A stretch of DNA of 64,000 bases from Proteles cristata cristata. Lineage: Eukaryota; Chordata; Mammalia; Carnivora; Hyaenidae. The stretch is taken from the NCBI GenBank assembly GCA_017311185.1, contig JAESUZ010004533.1:434001-498000 (forward strand). Direction: 5' to 3'. Each line of letters opens with the position of its first letter. The stretch's first letter is position 1. Shown piece after piece: positions 12,666 through 22,620 of the stretch. The translations under genes were made by a program, and so were the position numbers. The notes under the pieces were generated by a model. That model worked only from the letters and a program-made list of their open reading frames with translations, did not search any database and had not been told where the DNA came from.

Positions 12666-13175
12666 AGAGGGCCACTAGGCCTGATATTTCTGTTGTAGTG
12701 AAGGTTAGTATGTTCAAGGTGGCCACTGTCTTATATTCTTTCTCAATGAATTTTTTTTTTATTGGCTATATTTCTGATTTTTAAGTAGAAATTGTGAAAA
12801 ATAAGATTTTTTTCTCTTTACTAATATTTATAAGCTTGCAATACGGTTAACTCCTTAGGAATACCCCATCCTTTAGAAGGTTTGAATAGGAATGAGGATG
12901 AGATGGGAAGTATTCTAGCACTTTGGCTGATTGTGGTGACAACGAGCATCCTTAGGAGATATCCTCAGGAGGGTTCTCTCCATTTTACCTTTCCTAGTGG
13001 GTCTTAGGCTATCAGGGACTTGTGATCTTACTTGACAATGTTCTTCCCTTTCAGAATCTGCATGCATCTCCTGGGCTCTTTCTCCTCTTCTCTCACAAAC
13101 CCATTTTAAGGAAGGGGTAGGACACTAGTCATTTACATGTTAGTGTAAATGTAGTAATTTTCTTTCTGGCTATAT
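12666..13175. other. No gene recognised
   Basis: Ordinary AT-rich sequence between the L1/HAL1 relic and the next SINE; nothing recognised. Confidence 0.5.
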
Positions 13176-13190
13176 TCTTTTTACATTTTA

Positions 13191-13413
13191 TTTTATTTTT
13201 TTAAATTTTTTATTTATTTCTAGGAGAGAGAGAGAGAGAGACAGCGTGAGCAGGGGAGGGTCAGAGAGAGAGGGAGTCACAGACTGAAACAGGCTCCAGG
13301 CTCTGAGCTGGCAGTCAGCACAGAGCCCGACGCGGGGCTCGAACCCACGAACCGCGAGATCATGACCTAAGCGAAAGTCGGACGCTTAACCGACTAAGCC
13401 ACCCAGGCGCCCC
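13191..13413 (-). mobile_element. Young CAN-SINE with perfect 15-bp TSD
   Basis: TCTTTTTACATTTTA occurs at 13176-13190 and 13414-13428. The body keeps CpG-containing consensus blocks (CGACGCGGGGCTCGAACCC, ACCGCGAGATCATGACC, GTCGGACGCTTAACCGAC), which is a sign of youth because CpGs decay fast. It shares subfamily-specific words with the copy at 30889-31110: GGGAGTCACAGA, CTGGCAGTCAGCACAG and GACCTAAGCGAAAGTCGG. Confidence 0.96.
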
Positions 13414-13810
13414 TCTTTTTACATTTTAAAAGTCAACTATTATTGTACAATTTTTGCTCCATGTTAACGATGTCAAGGCACCGGTGTTCAGGTGGGGAAA
13501 TTTTGTGGGTGATGGAGTCAAGGCAAGTTTTTTAGTGTCCTTAAATAATATCAAATAGGGATTTGCCATCTCTTCATGAAACTTCCTTGGATGGAAGCTG
13601 TCTGGCATGGAAAAGAGGCTAGTCTATCACACGCAGTACAGAGTCCCCTGTGTGCCCATAGCTGACTGTCCTCATGGAAAGAAGGCATTAGAAATACAAG
13701 TAGTCAAATCTGGGTTTCTGGAATATGAGTTGATAACACTGAGAAATCATTAGCTCAGAACTATGAGCACTGGCAAGATACCTGATGGTAGCAAACATCA
13801 GAGAAAACTT

Positions 13811-14270
13811 AAAAATTAACATACAATGTTATATTAATTTCAGGTGTATAACATATTGACTTGACAATTCTATACATTACTCACTGCTCATCATGAATGT
13901 GTAGTCACCATTCAACATTATCACAATATTACTACATTTTCTATTCCATACTTTTCATTTCTGTTGCTTATTTATTTTATAAGTGGGAGTTTGTACACCT
14001 TGATCCCCTTTATATATTTTGCCCATCCTTCCCTCCCCCGCCCCTCTGGCAACTACCAGTTTGTTCTGTGTATTTAAAAGTCTGTTTTGTTTGTTAATTT
14101 GTTTTTTAGATTCTAAATATAAGTGAAATCATATGATATTTGTCTTTCTCTGACTTATTTCACTTATAATACCCTCTAAGTCCATCCATGTTGTCACAAA
14201 TGGCAAGATATATATTTACCACATCTTCTTTTCCATTCATCTATTGATGGACATTTGATTTAGAAAACAA
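13811..14270 (-). mobile_element. L1 3' end, 5'-truncated, antisense
   Basis: The minus strand holds the L1 ORF2 terminus (TGGATGGACTTAGAGGGTAT, GAAATAAGTCAGAGAAAGAC) followed by a 3' UTR ending near TTGTATGTTAATTTTTAAG. Flanks CAGAGAAAACTT (13799-13810) and CAGACAAAACTT (14271-14282) match at 11 of 12 positions and look like its TSD. A SINE sits immediately beyond the right-hand copy (see 14285). Confidence 0.85.
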
Positions 14271-14284
14271 CAGACAAAACTTTT

Positions 14285-14315
14285 TTTTAACATTTTTTAA
14301 TGTTTTTATTTATTT

Positions 14316-14352
<37 letters not shown>

Positions 14353-14531
14353 CATGAACAGGAGAAGGTCAGAGAGAGAGGGAGATACAGAATCTGAAAC
14401 AGGCTCCAGGCTCTGAGCTCGTTGTCTGTACAGAGCCCAATGTGGGGCTCAAACACACGAACCGTGAGATCATGACCTGAGCTGAAGTCAGATGCTCAGT
14501 CTGAGCCGACTGAGCCAGCCAGTCACCCCAG
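14285..14531 (-). mobile_element. CAN-SINE, antisense, with long (GA)n
   Basis: The minus-strand head is seen at the right end (GACTGAGCCAGCCAGTCACCCC) and the tail as T-rich sequence from 14281. The CT-rich block has grown to a (GA)n run near 14319-14349. AAAACTTTT at 14276-14284 and 14537-14545 is the TSD. The left TSD copy coincides with the right TSD of the neighbouring L1, so the two insertions appear to share one target site. Confidence 0.9.
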
Positions 14532-14545
14532 CAGGGAAAACTTTT

Positions 14546-15300
14546 AAACAGCATTTTTTATACTGTTAAGAAAAAATATTTCTTGTATTTGCTCAATTCT
14601 AGCCTCAAATTCAATTTTCCATAGAAAATATGGGTAAAAATTGGTACCCATCTGATGCTTTTCATATTGTTTCTGACAGTCCTATTTTTGGAGGAGACAT
14701 TAAAAAACAATTGAGAAGTTAAAAGCCTTCCATTGTGACAAAGAAATGTTGAGAAATTTTACTGACAAAAGATCGAAGTGGAATGAATGTAATAATAGTC
14801 TTAAAAAAAAAAAAACAGAGGCAGGGACCAAGAGGACCAATTAGACTACAAAGAGACATTATTTAGTCATCTCTTCTGAAGGTGAAGTTAGGGGCAAGGG
14901 CAGGGCCTGAGGGCAAAGTTTTTCCTTTTACGCTCAGAGCGTGGGTTGACTTGAGGTAGGAGCTGGCTCTGGCTCAAATTTTAGGCAGACAGATCTTTCT
15001 CCAGAAATCACCTTGCCTCTGGATTTCCCACTGCATAGCATGGCTGCCATGCACATCTTCTGGCATTCCCTTTCCTCTCTCTCCCCTCATATTATCCTTA
15101 TTGTGTACTAAAACATGAAATAAGAGAAATGAATGGAAAATATATACATTCAGGACCTATTATCATTATAGTCAATTGTGGATAGAATGTGAGTTAAAAA
15201 TGAATATCTAAGTATTAAGGTGTGTGTGTGTTGCTGTGTATGTTTCTGACATTCATTCCTGCCTAATTGTCAGTTAGCTGGTTAATTGTCACTTGGCAAG
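14546..15300. other. No gene recognised
   Basis: Single-copy-looking DNA with an A12 run near 14803. No repeat or coding signal recognised. Confidence 0.5.
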
Positions 15301-15310
15301 GGATAATTGA

Positions 15311-15534
15311 TTTTTTTTTAAATTTTTTAACTTTATTTATTTTGAGAGAGAGAGAGACAGACAGGATGAGTGGGGGAGGGGCAGAGTGAGAAAAGGAGAG
15401 AGACGATCTCAAGCAGGCTCTGTGTTGCCAGCACAGAGCCCAACATGGGGCTTGAACTCACGAAACCCTAAGATCATGACCTGAGTTGAAACCAAGGGTC
15501 ATACACTTACCTGACTGAGCTACCCAGGTGCCCC
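15311..15534 (-). mobile_element. CAN-SINE, antisense
   Basis: The right end reads CTGACTGAGCTACCCAGGTGCCCC (tRNA-like head on minus) and the left end is the T-rich tail. The body carries GCACAGAGCCCAACATGGGGCTTGAAC. Imperfect flanking repeats GGATAATTGATT and GGAATAAATTGACTT suggest an aged TSD. Confidence 0.9.
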
Positions 15535-15904
15535 AGGAATAAATTGACTTGTATCAAAAAGCTAATTTTCATCCGCTAAGAGCAATTCATAGTTTTAGAG
15601 AAGACTCTTGAAGATATTCAAAGAATGCAAAATAATCAATCTGAAATGGTAAAAATCTCAGCCTCAGGGCAGCGTCTCTAGATTCTTATCTGAAGAATGC
15701 CCTTTCAAAATCCAAGAAATGTGATGTGGTGTTCACCTTCAGGAAGGCTGCAAGGTAAGAAATAAGGGAAGAAGGGCACCCAGCCAGTTAAATTGGGTGG
15801 ATCCATCTTGGAGGTGAATGTGGGACAGATGTCTTAGCTGGATCACCTGCATATCCCTCCAACCTGCTTGGAGGTAGTTATTTCACTTATATTAAAGCTA
15901 TGCT
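15535..15904. other. No gene recognised; one strong donor-like word
   Basis: CAAG/GTAAGA at 15751-15760 is a near-perfect splice-donor word, but there is no paired acceptor or coding frame to support an exon. Confidence 0.45.
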
Positions 15905-16512
15905 TTTACAGATTGTAAGTTGGATTGTGTCATACCTCTGCTTAAAGCTCTGAAATTCCCCGTTTTACCCAGAAAAGACAAAAGTCCTTTTAAAGGCTTA
16001 CAACACTCTCTACAGTCTGACCCTCCATCCTCTTTGGTATCATCTCCTACTATCTTTCCTTTTACTTTGCTTCAGCCACACTTGGTCTCCTTGCTCTTCC
16101 TGGAGCAAACCAGACATGTTTCTTTCCTATGGCCTTTGCACTGGCTCTTTGCTTTGCCCAGGTTGCTCTTTTCTCGGATGTCCACACAGCTAATTCTCAT
16201 GTCCTTCGTGTCATCTTCCCAACGACAAATCACCAAACCACCCTATTTGCAACTGCAGTTTTCTGTCACTACTGCTCTTCTATACCATGTGACGTTTCTT
16301 ATTTTCTGTATAATGCTCCATCACCTTCTAACATATGTTACCTGTTCATTATGTTTATTATTTATTGTCTTTGTTTCCCCATTACAATATAAGCTAACAG
16401 GGGTCATGAAGCTCATCCCAGCTGTATTCCTAGTACCTACACCAGTGCTTGGTGCAATTCTGGATACTTAGTAGCCACTGGTTGAATGTATTTGCTGAAT
16501 AAATGAATGCAG
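15905..16512 (+). mobile_element. LINE-2 (L2) 3' fragment
   Basis: The landmarks of the L2 3' end follow in order: CTGCTTAAAGCTCTGAAATTC, CTTCAGCCACACTTGGTCTCC, TATGGCCTTTGCACTGGCTC, a degraded central block, GTTTATTATTTATTGTC, and the terminal CAGTGCTTGGTGCAATTC with TTGCTGAATAAATGAATG. The 183-codon plus frame over this stretch (15920-16471) is the decayed L2 open frame and its 3' UTR rather than a host gene. Confidence 0.88.
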
Positions 16513-17731
16513 ATCTAGGTTGTTATTTTCCCTCTTTTCTATACCTTTCTAGGGGTTATTTTCTTCTAGCTGCCATAGAATCTACCACTCTAGGCCGGCT
16601 CACAATTTTGATGTAAATTGTATTACAACTGAGGCTCAGACAAAAAATGAGAAAGTCAGAAAGAATGTAAAAAAATTTGCAGAAAGACTATGGTGTATAC
16701 AGCATGTTTACACTCAAGAGCACATAATTAGTAGCCCTTTCCTCCTCAATATGACAATGTTATTATTCAAAATTATTTCATATGAAATGAAATGCATGAT
16801 AATGACCATCAAAGACATACAGATGGGGTTATCTTTTTGTTTGGCTTCATGTATATAATTATGCCAGTAAAAAGTAAAAACTAAAACATAAAATAAGGGT
16901 TATATATAAAAAGGGGAAAATAATGGATTTTAATTATATTAATATACATTTAAAAAAAGGGAAATTACTTATTCATTGGTCTATGACAGTAATGAATACT
17001 AGTAGAGTTGAATATCAATTGACAAATCATAATAAAAAAAGAAATTTTAACTTAAAAGAAGTAAAATAATTTGTGTATGAACTAAAATTTGCACTTACCA
17101 TTACTACATGTTGTATTTTCTACTCTGTTTCAATTTGTTTTAAACAAAACTTAAATTCCAGTGATCCCTTGTAGTGATGAATTAATGTAAACTTTTTTTT
17201 TTTACAACTCAGATCCTATCATTGTTTATTTGTAATCTGTTTAAATGTAAGAATATGGAGTGTCTCAAAGATTGGAGGGTTGGAGACACAAATCGTGCCC
17301 AAAGTGAATGGTTCCTGAATCTTTATGCATTTTCTCATGGGATGAATGTGTGTATCTGGACTGCATGTGTCAGGAGTCATCTATGTGATTGGGAGTTATA
17401 TGATTTATCTTTCTTGTAGATTAAAATGTAGATTAAAAGATGAATAACAAAAATATGTGAATTTAACATTTGCATACATATTATTAAAAGCCGACAGTAG
17501 CCATATGTTAGAACATATACAGAGGTTTTTTTTTTTTGAGAAGAGTACTTTATCAATTCCATTATTTAGAATTGCTGGCACAGGTCATAATAACAAAACA
17601 GATGAGTGTTTGGTCATTTTTAAGGTTTTAAAATTTTTACACCCATTTTTGCCTTCCCTTTTCCCCACCTTTGGTGTGCCACTGGAAACACCAGATCTCT
17701 TTTTAATCATTCGGTCCCCACATTTATAAAA
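16513..17731. other. AT-rich DNA, nothing recognised
   Basis: Very AT-rich, with poly(A) and poly(T) runs. Small open frames on both strands near 17222-17729 overlap one another and show no domain. Confidence 0.5.
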
Positions 17732-17740
17732 TATATTTAG

Positions 17741-17957
17741 GGGCACCTGGGTAGCTCATTCAGTTAAGGGTGTGACTTCAGATCCGGTTATGATGTTAAC
17801 GTTTGTGAGTTCGAGCCCTGCATCAGGCTCTGTGCTGACAGCTCAGGCCTGGAGCCTGCTTCGGATTCTGTGTCGTCTTCTCTCTCTGTCCTTCCCCTGC
17901 TCATGTTCTGTCTCTCTCTCTCAAAAATAAATAAACATTAAAAATTTTTATAAAAAA
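17741..17957 (+). mobile_element. CAN-SINE
   Basis: The head GGGGCACCTGGGTAGCTCATT is followed by GAGTTCGAGCCCTGCATCAGG, GCCTGGAGCCTGCTTCGGATT, the CT block and an AAAATAAATAAACATTAAAA tail. A short TSD, ATATTTAG, is present at 17733-17740 and 17959-17966. Confidence 0.93.
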
Positions 17958-17966
17958 GATATTTAG

Positions 17967-19735
17967 AATCAGTGATTTCCTTCTTTTAGTAAAGTAAACT
18001 TTCAGTTTGGTTCAACTCATGCCTGCAGATCATAATTTTTAATCTAAACACAAAAGGAGAAAAAAATTCTTTCCTTTGATCAGGGTGTTGTCTGGAAGAT
18101 TAGAATGTGTCACACCAGAGGGCACATAAGGTGAACCAATATTAATTTTAACATGTCATTTTAGAAGAAATGTAAAGATCCTTTTTATAAAAAGAACTTA
18201 AACTGGGACAACACAGGATATTTTTATGAGGGAAATCTGTGTATGAGGTTGTGAGAGAGAAAAAGCCTGGAACTCTCAGGTATCTTTTCTCTGTGATGTT
18301 TTAACTTCTGAGATAATGAAACTATAGTTTTGTCATTACTGAAAAGAAAACAGTATTTTCTCTCATATTGCTTTTTTTTCATATTTATAATATTCAGTAT
18401 TGCATATGCTAGAGTGCTGCCAGCACAGACGATTCTGTTGCCTCCTTTTCTGGCGCTTGGGAATGTTCTGGGCATAAGCCAGTCTTTGGATGGCAGCTCA
18501 GTTCCAGAGCTCATGTGGAACATGCAACAAAATGAAAAACAGGCCGATTTTGTGTGGACCTCATTTATAACAACTTTAGAAAGCAGTAACATTAATCTGA
18601 GTTGCTGGGTTTCTGGTGAAGAAAATCTCTAAATTTATATGGTCTTCGGTGAATTCCTTAGAAGTTCATCTTTAGAATTTAATTTCTAAGCTTTTCATGT
18701 TTTCTAATCTTGAGTGACTTTGGACCTTGTGTCTGATGAAGAAGAAGAGGAAAAAAAATCACAGCAAAAGAGCAGGAGGTAAAGAGGAATATTTGCCAAG
18801 GTATTTGCCTGTGTTTATTACTTCACAAGAGAAAAGCCCAGGGACTCAGTTAACTGTCAATTGTTATTTTACATATGTAGAAATATATATATTTTAAAAT
18901 TCATTCCATTAACCCATTACAAAGGACCTATACGGTGACAATTTTCATTACCAGAGATTTTTTTTCCCCTTGGTGGAAATGAGCATCACATTTATCTTCC
19001 TAAACCTTCCTACATTTTCTAACACAAATCCTTATTTTATTAATTCTTAGGTTCTGAAATTGTCAGGAAAGTGATAGCACGACTCTTGTTACTTCTCACC
19101 CATGTCTTATTTCTCTGAGTCCTACATTTCCACCAGTGAAGCCACCCATCTCCTTCCAGACACACGCCTACCCCAGGTTAGCAGTTTTGTTTGCAATCTC
19201 TTCTCCCGTTGGCTATCTATGGGAGAGAAGAGATCAAGGAAGGAAGAATATAGAAGTGAAAGATGATAGAATTCAGTGGCAGTGACTCTAATATAGAAGG
19301 AAAACAAGGGAACTGCAGCATGAAAGCAGTTTAAAGGTGTGATTCAGGCTGAAGGCAATTTCTTAGGAAACAATTAAAGGTGAAGAAATTAAAAGGCCAA
19401 GTCTGTGAAATAGCAGCAAGAGAAGAATCTGTCAACAGCATGTAGAAGCTGTGATGACAAAACACTATGTTTGAAAAAGTAGGTTAGTATGAAAAAGACA
19501 GTGTAGGGGACATGATAACATTTAACATGGTAGCGAAATACAGCTTTGGAATGGATAGTTAGGTTTATAGTGCAAATTTCTCTATTGACAGGTTGATAAT
19601 CCAGGTTAGGATTCTAGATTATCTACTTGGAAAACATGTAGTTCCCAGGTATTTGCAGAGTTTTGATATTTGAGAGTTTTTCGTTAGGCAGTGAAAATGG
19701 TTTAAAAACTAATTTCAGTATGTTTGTTTTCATCA
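17967..19735. other. No recognised repeat; overlapping small open frames at 18224-18632
   Basis: Mostly AT-rich. Between 18224 and 18632 there are open frames of 122 codons (minus) and 100 codons (plus) over the same DNA. The plus frame starts with a short basic N-terminus and a hydrophobic run (YFLSYCFFFIFIIFSIAYA) that would look like a signal peptide. I recognise neither protein, see no convincing splice or Kozak context, and think chance more likely. Confidence 0.35.
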
Positions 19736-19737
19736 AA

Positions 19738-19971
19738 ATGTCGCCTTCTTAGAGAGGGCATTCCGTACCACCTTATCTAAACATAATGCCTTCCTCATTT
19801 TTACTGTTTTAGTTTCCTCAAGTACTTAGCACTATTTGAAACTGTAGTATTATCTATCTCTCCTGCTAAATGGAAGCTCCATGAGCTCAAGAGCTTAATT
19901 TTGTTTATTGTTGTACCCCCGGCACTTGGAAAAAGCCATGGTGAAAGCTCAATACATATTTTTTGAATAAA
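19738..19971 (+). mobile_element. L2 3' relic
   Basis: ACCACCTTATCTAAACATAATGCC, then GTACTTAGCACTATTTGAAAC, AAATGGAAGCTCCATGAG and GAAAGCTCAATACATATTTTTTGAATAAAT correspond in order to the L2 3' terminus. Confidence 0.8.
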
Positions 19972-20165
19972 TAATAATAGTAGCTAACATAACTGAATGC
20001 TTGCTATCAGCCAATCCCAAATTTCACATAATGTTCTTATAAATCCCAATAAAGACATACTTTTATGAACTCCATTTTATAGATGCTAAAACTGAGGCAC
20101 TGAGAGGTTAAATACTTGCCCAAAGTTATCCAGTGACTGGCGAAGCAGAGAGCCTGATCCTTGAG
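19972..20165 (-). mobile_element. MIR relic, antisense
   Basis: CCATTTTATAGATGCTAAAACTGAGGCACTGAGAGG and TTGCCCAAAGTTATCCAGTG match the reverse-complement MIR core. It directly abuts the L2 3' end. The following 200 bp (to about 20400) resemble another widespread old repeat that I cannot name. Confidence 0.85.
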
Positions 20166-20699
20166 AAGGAGAGTTCATTTGGGGCCAATATGGTCAAGAC
20201 AGGTTTTACAGAAGAGTTGGAACGGGCTGAGCTTTGAGATGGCTGAGTAGTGAAGTGGAGTAGAAAGGGCCAGGAGTTGTTAGTATGAGGAATAGCATGT
20301 CTAAGGCAGCTCTAAAAGATTTCCATAAAGATTTGCAAAAAGATACATTGTGAGATAAGATTGAGAGTACATGAAGGCCAGTCTGAGGTTGAAATAAATT
20401 GTTCAATTTTTAAAAAAAATTATAAATAATTTATTACACAGATCTTTTCTGAGTCAGGTTGACTGGTTCTCCTAGTTAATTAAGATGAATTGGCAAGGTT
20501 TTGCTATCTATTCCCAGTTTAGGAAGGACCACAAGCACATTATTCGAAAACTGCTTTTTAGGGACAGTTTCAGGCAAAATTATATAAGAGAGGATTCTCA
20601 CCTTGCAATGATGTTCTCTGTTCCTCTTCTACTTCTGTATCAGACCAGGGACATATGAGAAGCAGATAGCATACCCAAAAGAGGTGATTAGAAAGAGGT
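20166..20699. other. No gene recognised
   Basis: Old-repeat-like purine-rich DNA to about 20400, then AT-rich DNA; nothing firm. Confidence 0.4.
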
Positions 20700-20886
20700 T
20701 GTTTTCCATTAAAAATCTTTTTATGATGGAAAAATTTAAACTTGTACAATGGATAGAGAAAATTATAAGGAAGACCCATTCTCTTAGCTTTGCCAGTTAT
20801 CAGCTCATGGCCAGACATGCTTCATTTCCATATCATTTTATCCCCAAATATTTCAGGATATATCTCTAAAAGATAAAGACCACTTT
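20700..20886 (+). repeat. Ancient interspersed repeat, left part (continues at 22122)
   Basis: The block TCTTTTTATGATGG ... CAGCTCATGGCCAGACATGC ... ATATCTCTAAAAGATAAAGACC is a common old mammalian repeat whose family I cannot name securely. It resumes at 22122 with AAAAAGCAGTCACAATATTATTATCACAC, the expected continuation. The repeat therefore defines the empty target site of the two L1s inserted between. Confidence 0.6.
20875..20886. repeat. TSD copy 1 of 3
   Basis: AAAGACCACTTT, identical to copies at 21434-21445 and 22110-22121. In the reconstructed empty site it is followed by AAAAAG, giving the L1 endonuclease-like cleavage context CTTT/AAAA. Confidence 0.92.
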
Positions 20887-21433
20887 TTTTTGGTCAAATT
20901 AAATATGACTTGTACATTTTATTACTAAAATTGATTGTTATTAAACGTGGTCATTTAAAAAATATAATTTATTGTCAAATTGGCTAACATACAGTGTATA
21001 CAGTGTGCTCTTGGTTTTGGGGTTAGATTCCCATGATTCATCGCTTGTATATAGCACCCAGTGCTCACCTTCCTCAATGCCCATCACCCATTTTCCCCCT
21101 TCCCTGCCCTCTCCCACCATCAACCCTCATTTTGTTCTGTGTATTTAAGATTCTCTTGTGGTTTGCCTCCCTCCCTCTCTGTTTGTAACTATTTTTTCCC
21201 CTTCGCTTTCCCCATGGTCTCCTCAAGTTTCTCAAGTTCCACATATTAGTAAAAACCTATGATACCTGTCTTTCTCTGACTGACTTATTTCACTTAGCAT
21301 AATACCCTCCAGTTTCCCACATTGCTGCATATGGCAGCATTTCATTCTTTCTCATGGCCAAGTAGTATTCCATTGTATATATAAACCACATCTTCTTTAA
21401 CCATTCATCAGTTGATGGACATTTAGGCTGATG
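20887..21433 (-). mobile_element. 5'-truncated L1 with probable 3' transduction
   Basis: Minus-strand L1: the ORF2 end is near 21433-21250 and the 3' UTR continues to about 20966 (plus-strand TTTATTGTCAAATTGGC). Between the L1 3' end and the left TSD lie about 70 bp foreign to both the L1 3' end and the surrounding old repeat. On the minus strand this segment contains AATAAA (20918-20923) about 26 bp before the A-run that abuts the TSD. This is the signature of read-through past the L1's own weak poly(A) signal. It is a different, longer-3'-UTR subfamily from the neighbouring copy. Confidence 0.85.
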
Positions 21434-21445
21434 AAAGACCACTTT
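21434..21445. repeat. TSD copy 2 of 3
   Basis: AAAGACCACTTT between the two L1s. It is both the right TSD of the first L1 and the left TSD of the second. Confidence 0.92.
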
Positions 21446-22109
21446 ATTTATTTTCTTTCATAGTTTATTGTCAAGTTGGTTTCCATATAACACCTGGTGC
21501 TCATCCCAACAAGTGCCCTCCTCCATGCCCAACACTCCCCTTCCCCTCTCCCCCACCCCCATCAGCCCTCAGTTTGTTCTCCGTATTCAAGAGTCTCTCA
21601 TGGTTTGCCTCCCTCCCTCTCCCCAACTATTTTCCCCTTCTCCTCCCCTATGGTCCTCTATTAAGTTTATCCTAATCCATCTATAAGTGGAAACATATGG
21701 TATCTGTCTTTCTCTGCCTGACTTATTTCGCTCAGCATAACACCCTCAAGTTCCATCCATGTTGCTACACATGGCCAGATTTCATTCTTTCTCATTGCCA
21801 TGTAGTATTCCATTGTATAGATAAACCACATCTTCTTGGTCCATTCGTCAGTTGTTGGACATTTAGGCTCTTTTCATGATTTGACTATTGTTGAAAGTGC
21901 TGCTATGAACATTGGGGTACATGTGCCCCTATACATCAGCACTCCTGTGTCCCTTGGGTAAATTCTTAGCAGTGCTAATTCTAGGTCATAGGGGAATTCT
22001 ATTGTTAATTTTTTGAGGAACCTCCATACTGTTTTCTAGAGGGGTTGCACCAGTTTACATTCCCCCCAACAGTGTAAGAGGGTGCCCATTTCTCTACTTC
22101 CTCGCCAGG
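21446..22109 (-). mobile_element. Second 5'-truncated L1, inserted at the same site
   Basis: The minus strand holds the last part of ORF2 (near 22100-21690; plus-strand landmarks GAACATTGGGGTACATGTGC and CATTGCCATGTAGTATTCCATT) and the 3' UTR ending at TTTATTGTCAAGTTGG (21462). A degraded A-rich tail follows (plus strand ATTTATTTTCTTTCA). Its 3' UTR is close to that of the full-length L1 at 38-44 kb. Truncation falls in ORF2 near the plus-strand CTTCCTCGCCAGG. Confidence 0.92.
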
Positions 22110-22121
22110 AAAGACCACTTT
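22110..22121. repeat. TSD copy 3 of 3
   Basis: AAAGACCACTTT followed by AAAAAG, still a good endonuclease site. Confidence 0.92.
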
Positions 22122-22620
22122 AAAAAGCAGTCACAATATTATTATCACACATAAAGAAATGAATAATTCTGCAGGGGGTTCTGACTGAAGGGCCTATTAA
22201 CAAAGGGTTAAAGGTTGAAGGAATTCAACAAGGAATGGGGAAGCACCCAGAGGTTAGCAGGAGGAAGCCAGTACTATTGCCCTGTAGGCTTGAAGAGATT
22301 ACTGAAATCCACAGAGCCCTGTTAGCTGTAGAAGAGGTCATTCTGGCAGCACCTTTGGCTTTTGGGAGAGAGACAACTACTGCCTACCCAGTAGCAGGGA
22401 GAGAATGTGGGGCTGTGAATGTCTCAGTCTTTTTCTGTCTTGACTCCTCATTCCTGGTAAGTCCTTTCCATTGACTAAACACAACAGGAGCCAGAGGGTA
22501 GGCTAGTATAGTTTCTAGAAGTCAGCCTCCCAGGCACACACCACACAGCATGTTGAAGGGTAGAGAGTGGATCCAGAGTTGCAGTTTATTGCCAACTAGC
22601 ATTACCCATCTCTTTCCCTG
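22122..22620 (+). repeat. Ancient repeat, right part, plus a second unnamed old repeat
   Basis: 22122-22190 continues the repeat interrupted at 20886. From about 22180 a second block (GGGAAGCACCCAGAGG, GCAGCACCTTTGGCTTTTGG, AAACACAACAGGAGCCAGAGG, GAAGTCAGCCTCCCAGG, AGAGTGGATCCAGAG) is a diverged relative of the block at 10612-11030. The 79-codon plus frame here (22235-22474) is not a credible gene. Confidence 0.5.

Noticed and set aside
15751..15760. Strong splice-donor word CAAGGTAAGA
   Set aside because: No acceptor, frame or conservation evidence pairs with it; such words occur by chance at this window size.
15920..16471. 183-codon plus frame
   Set aside because: Covers an L2 3' fragment in consensus order; the translation is decayed L2 and UTR sequence.
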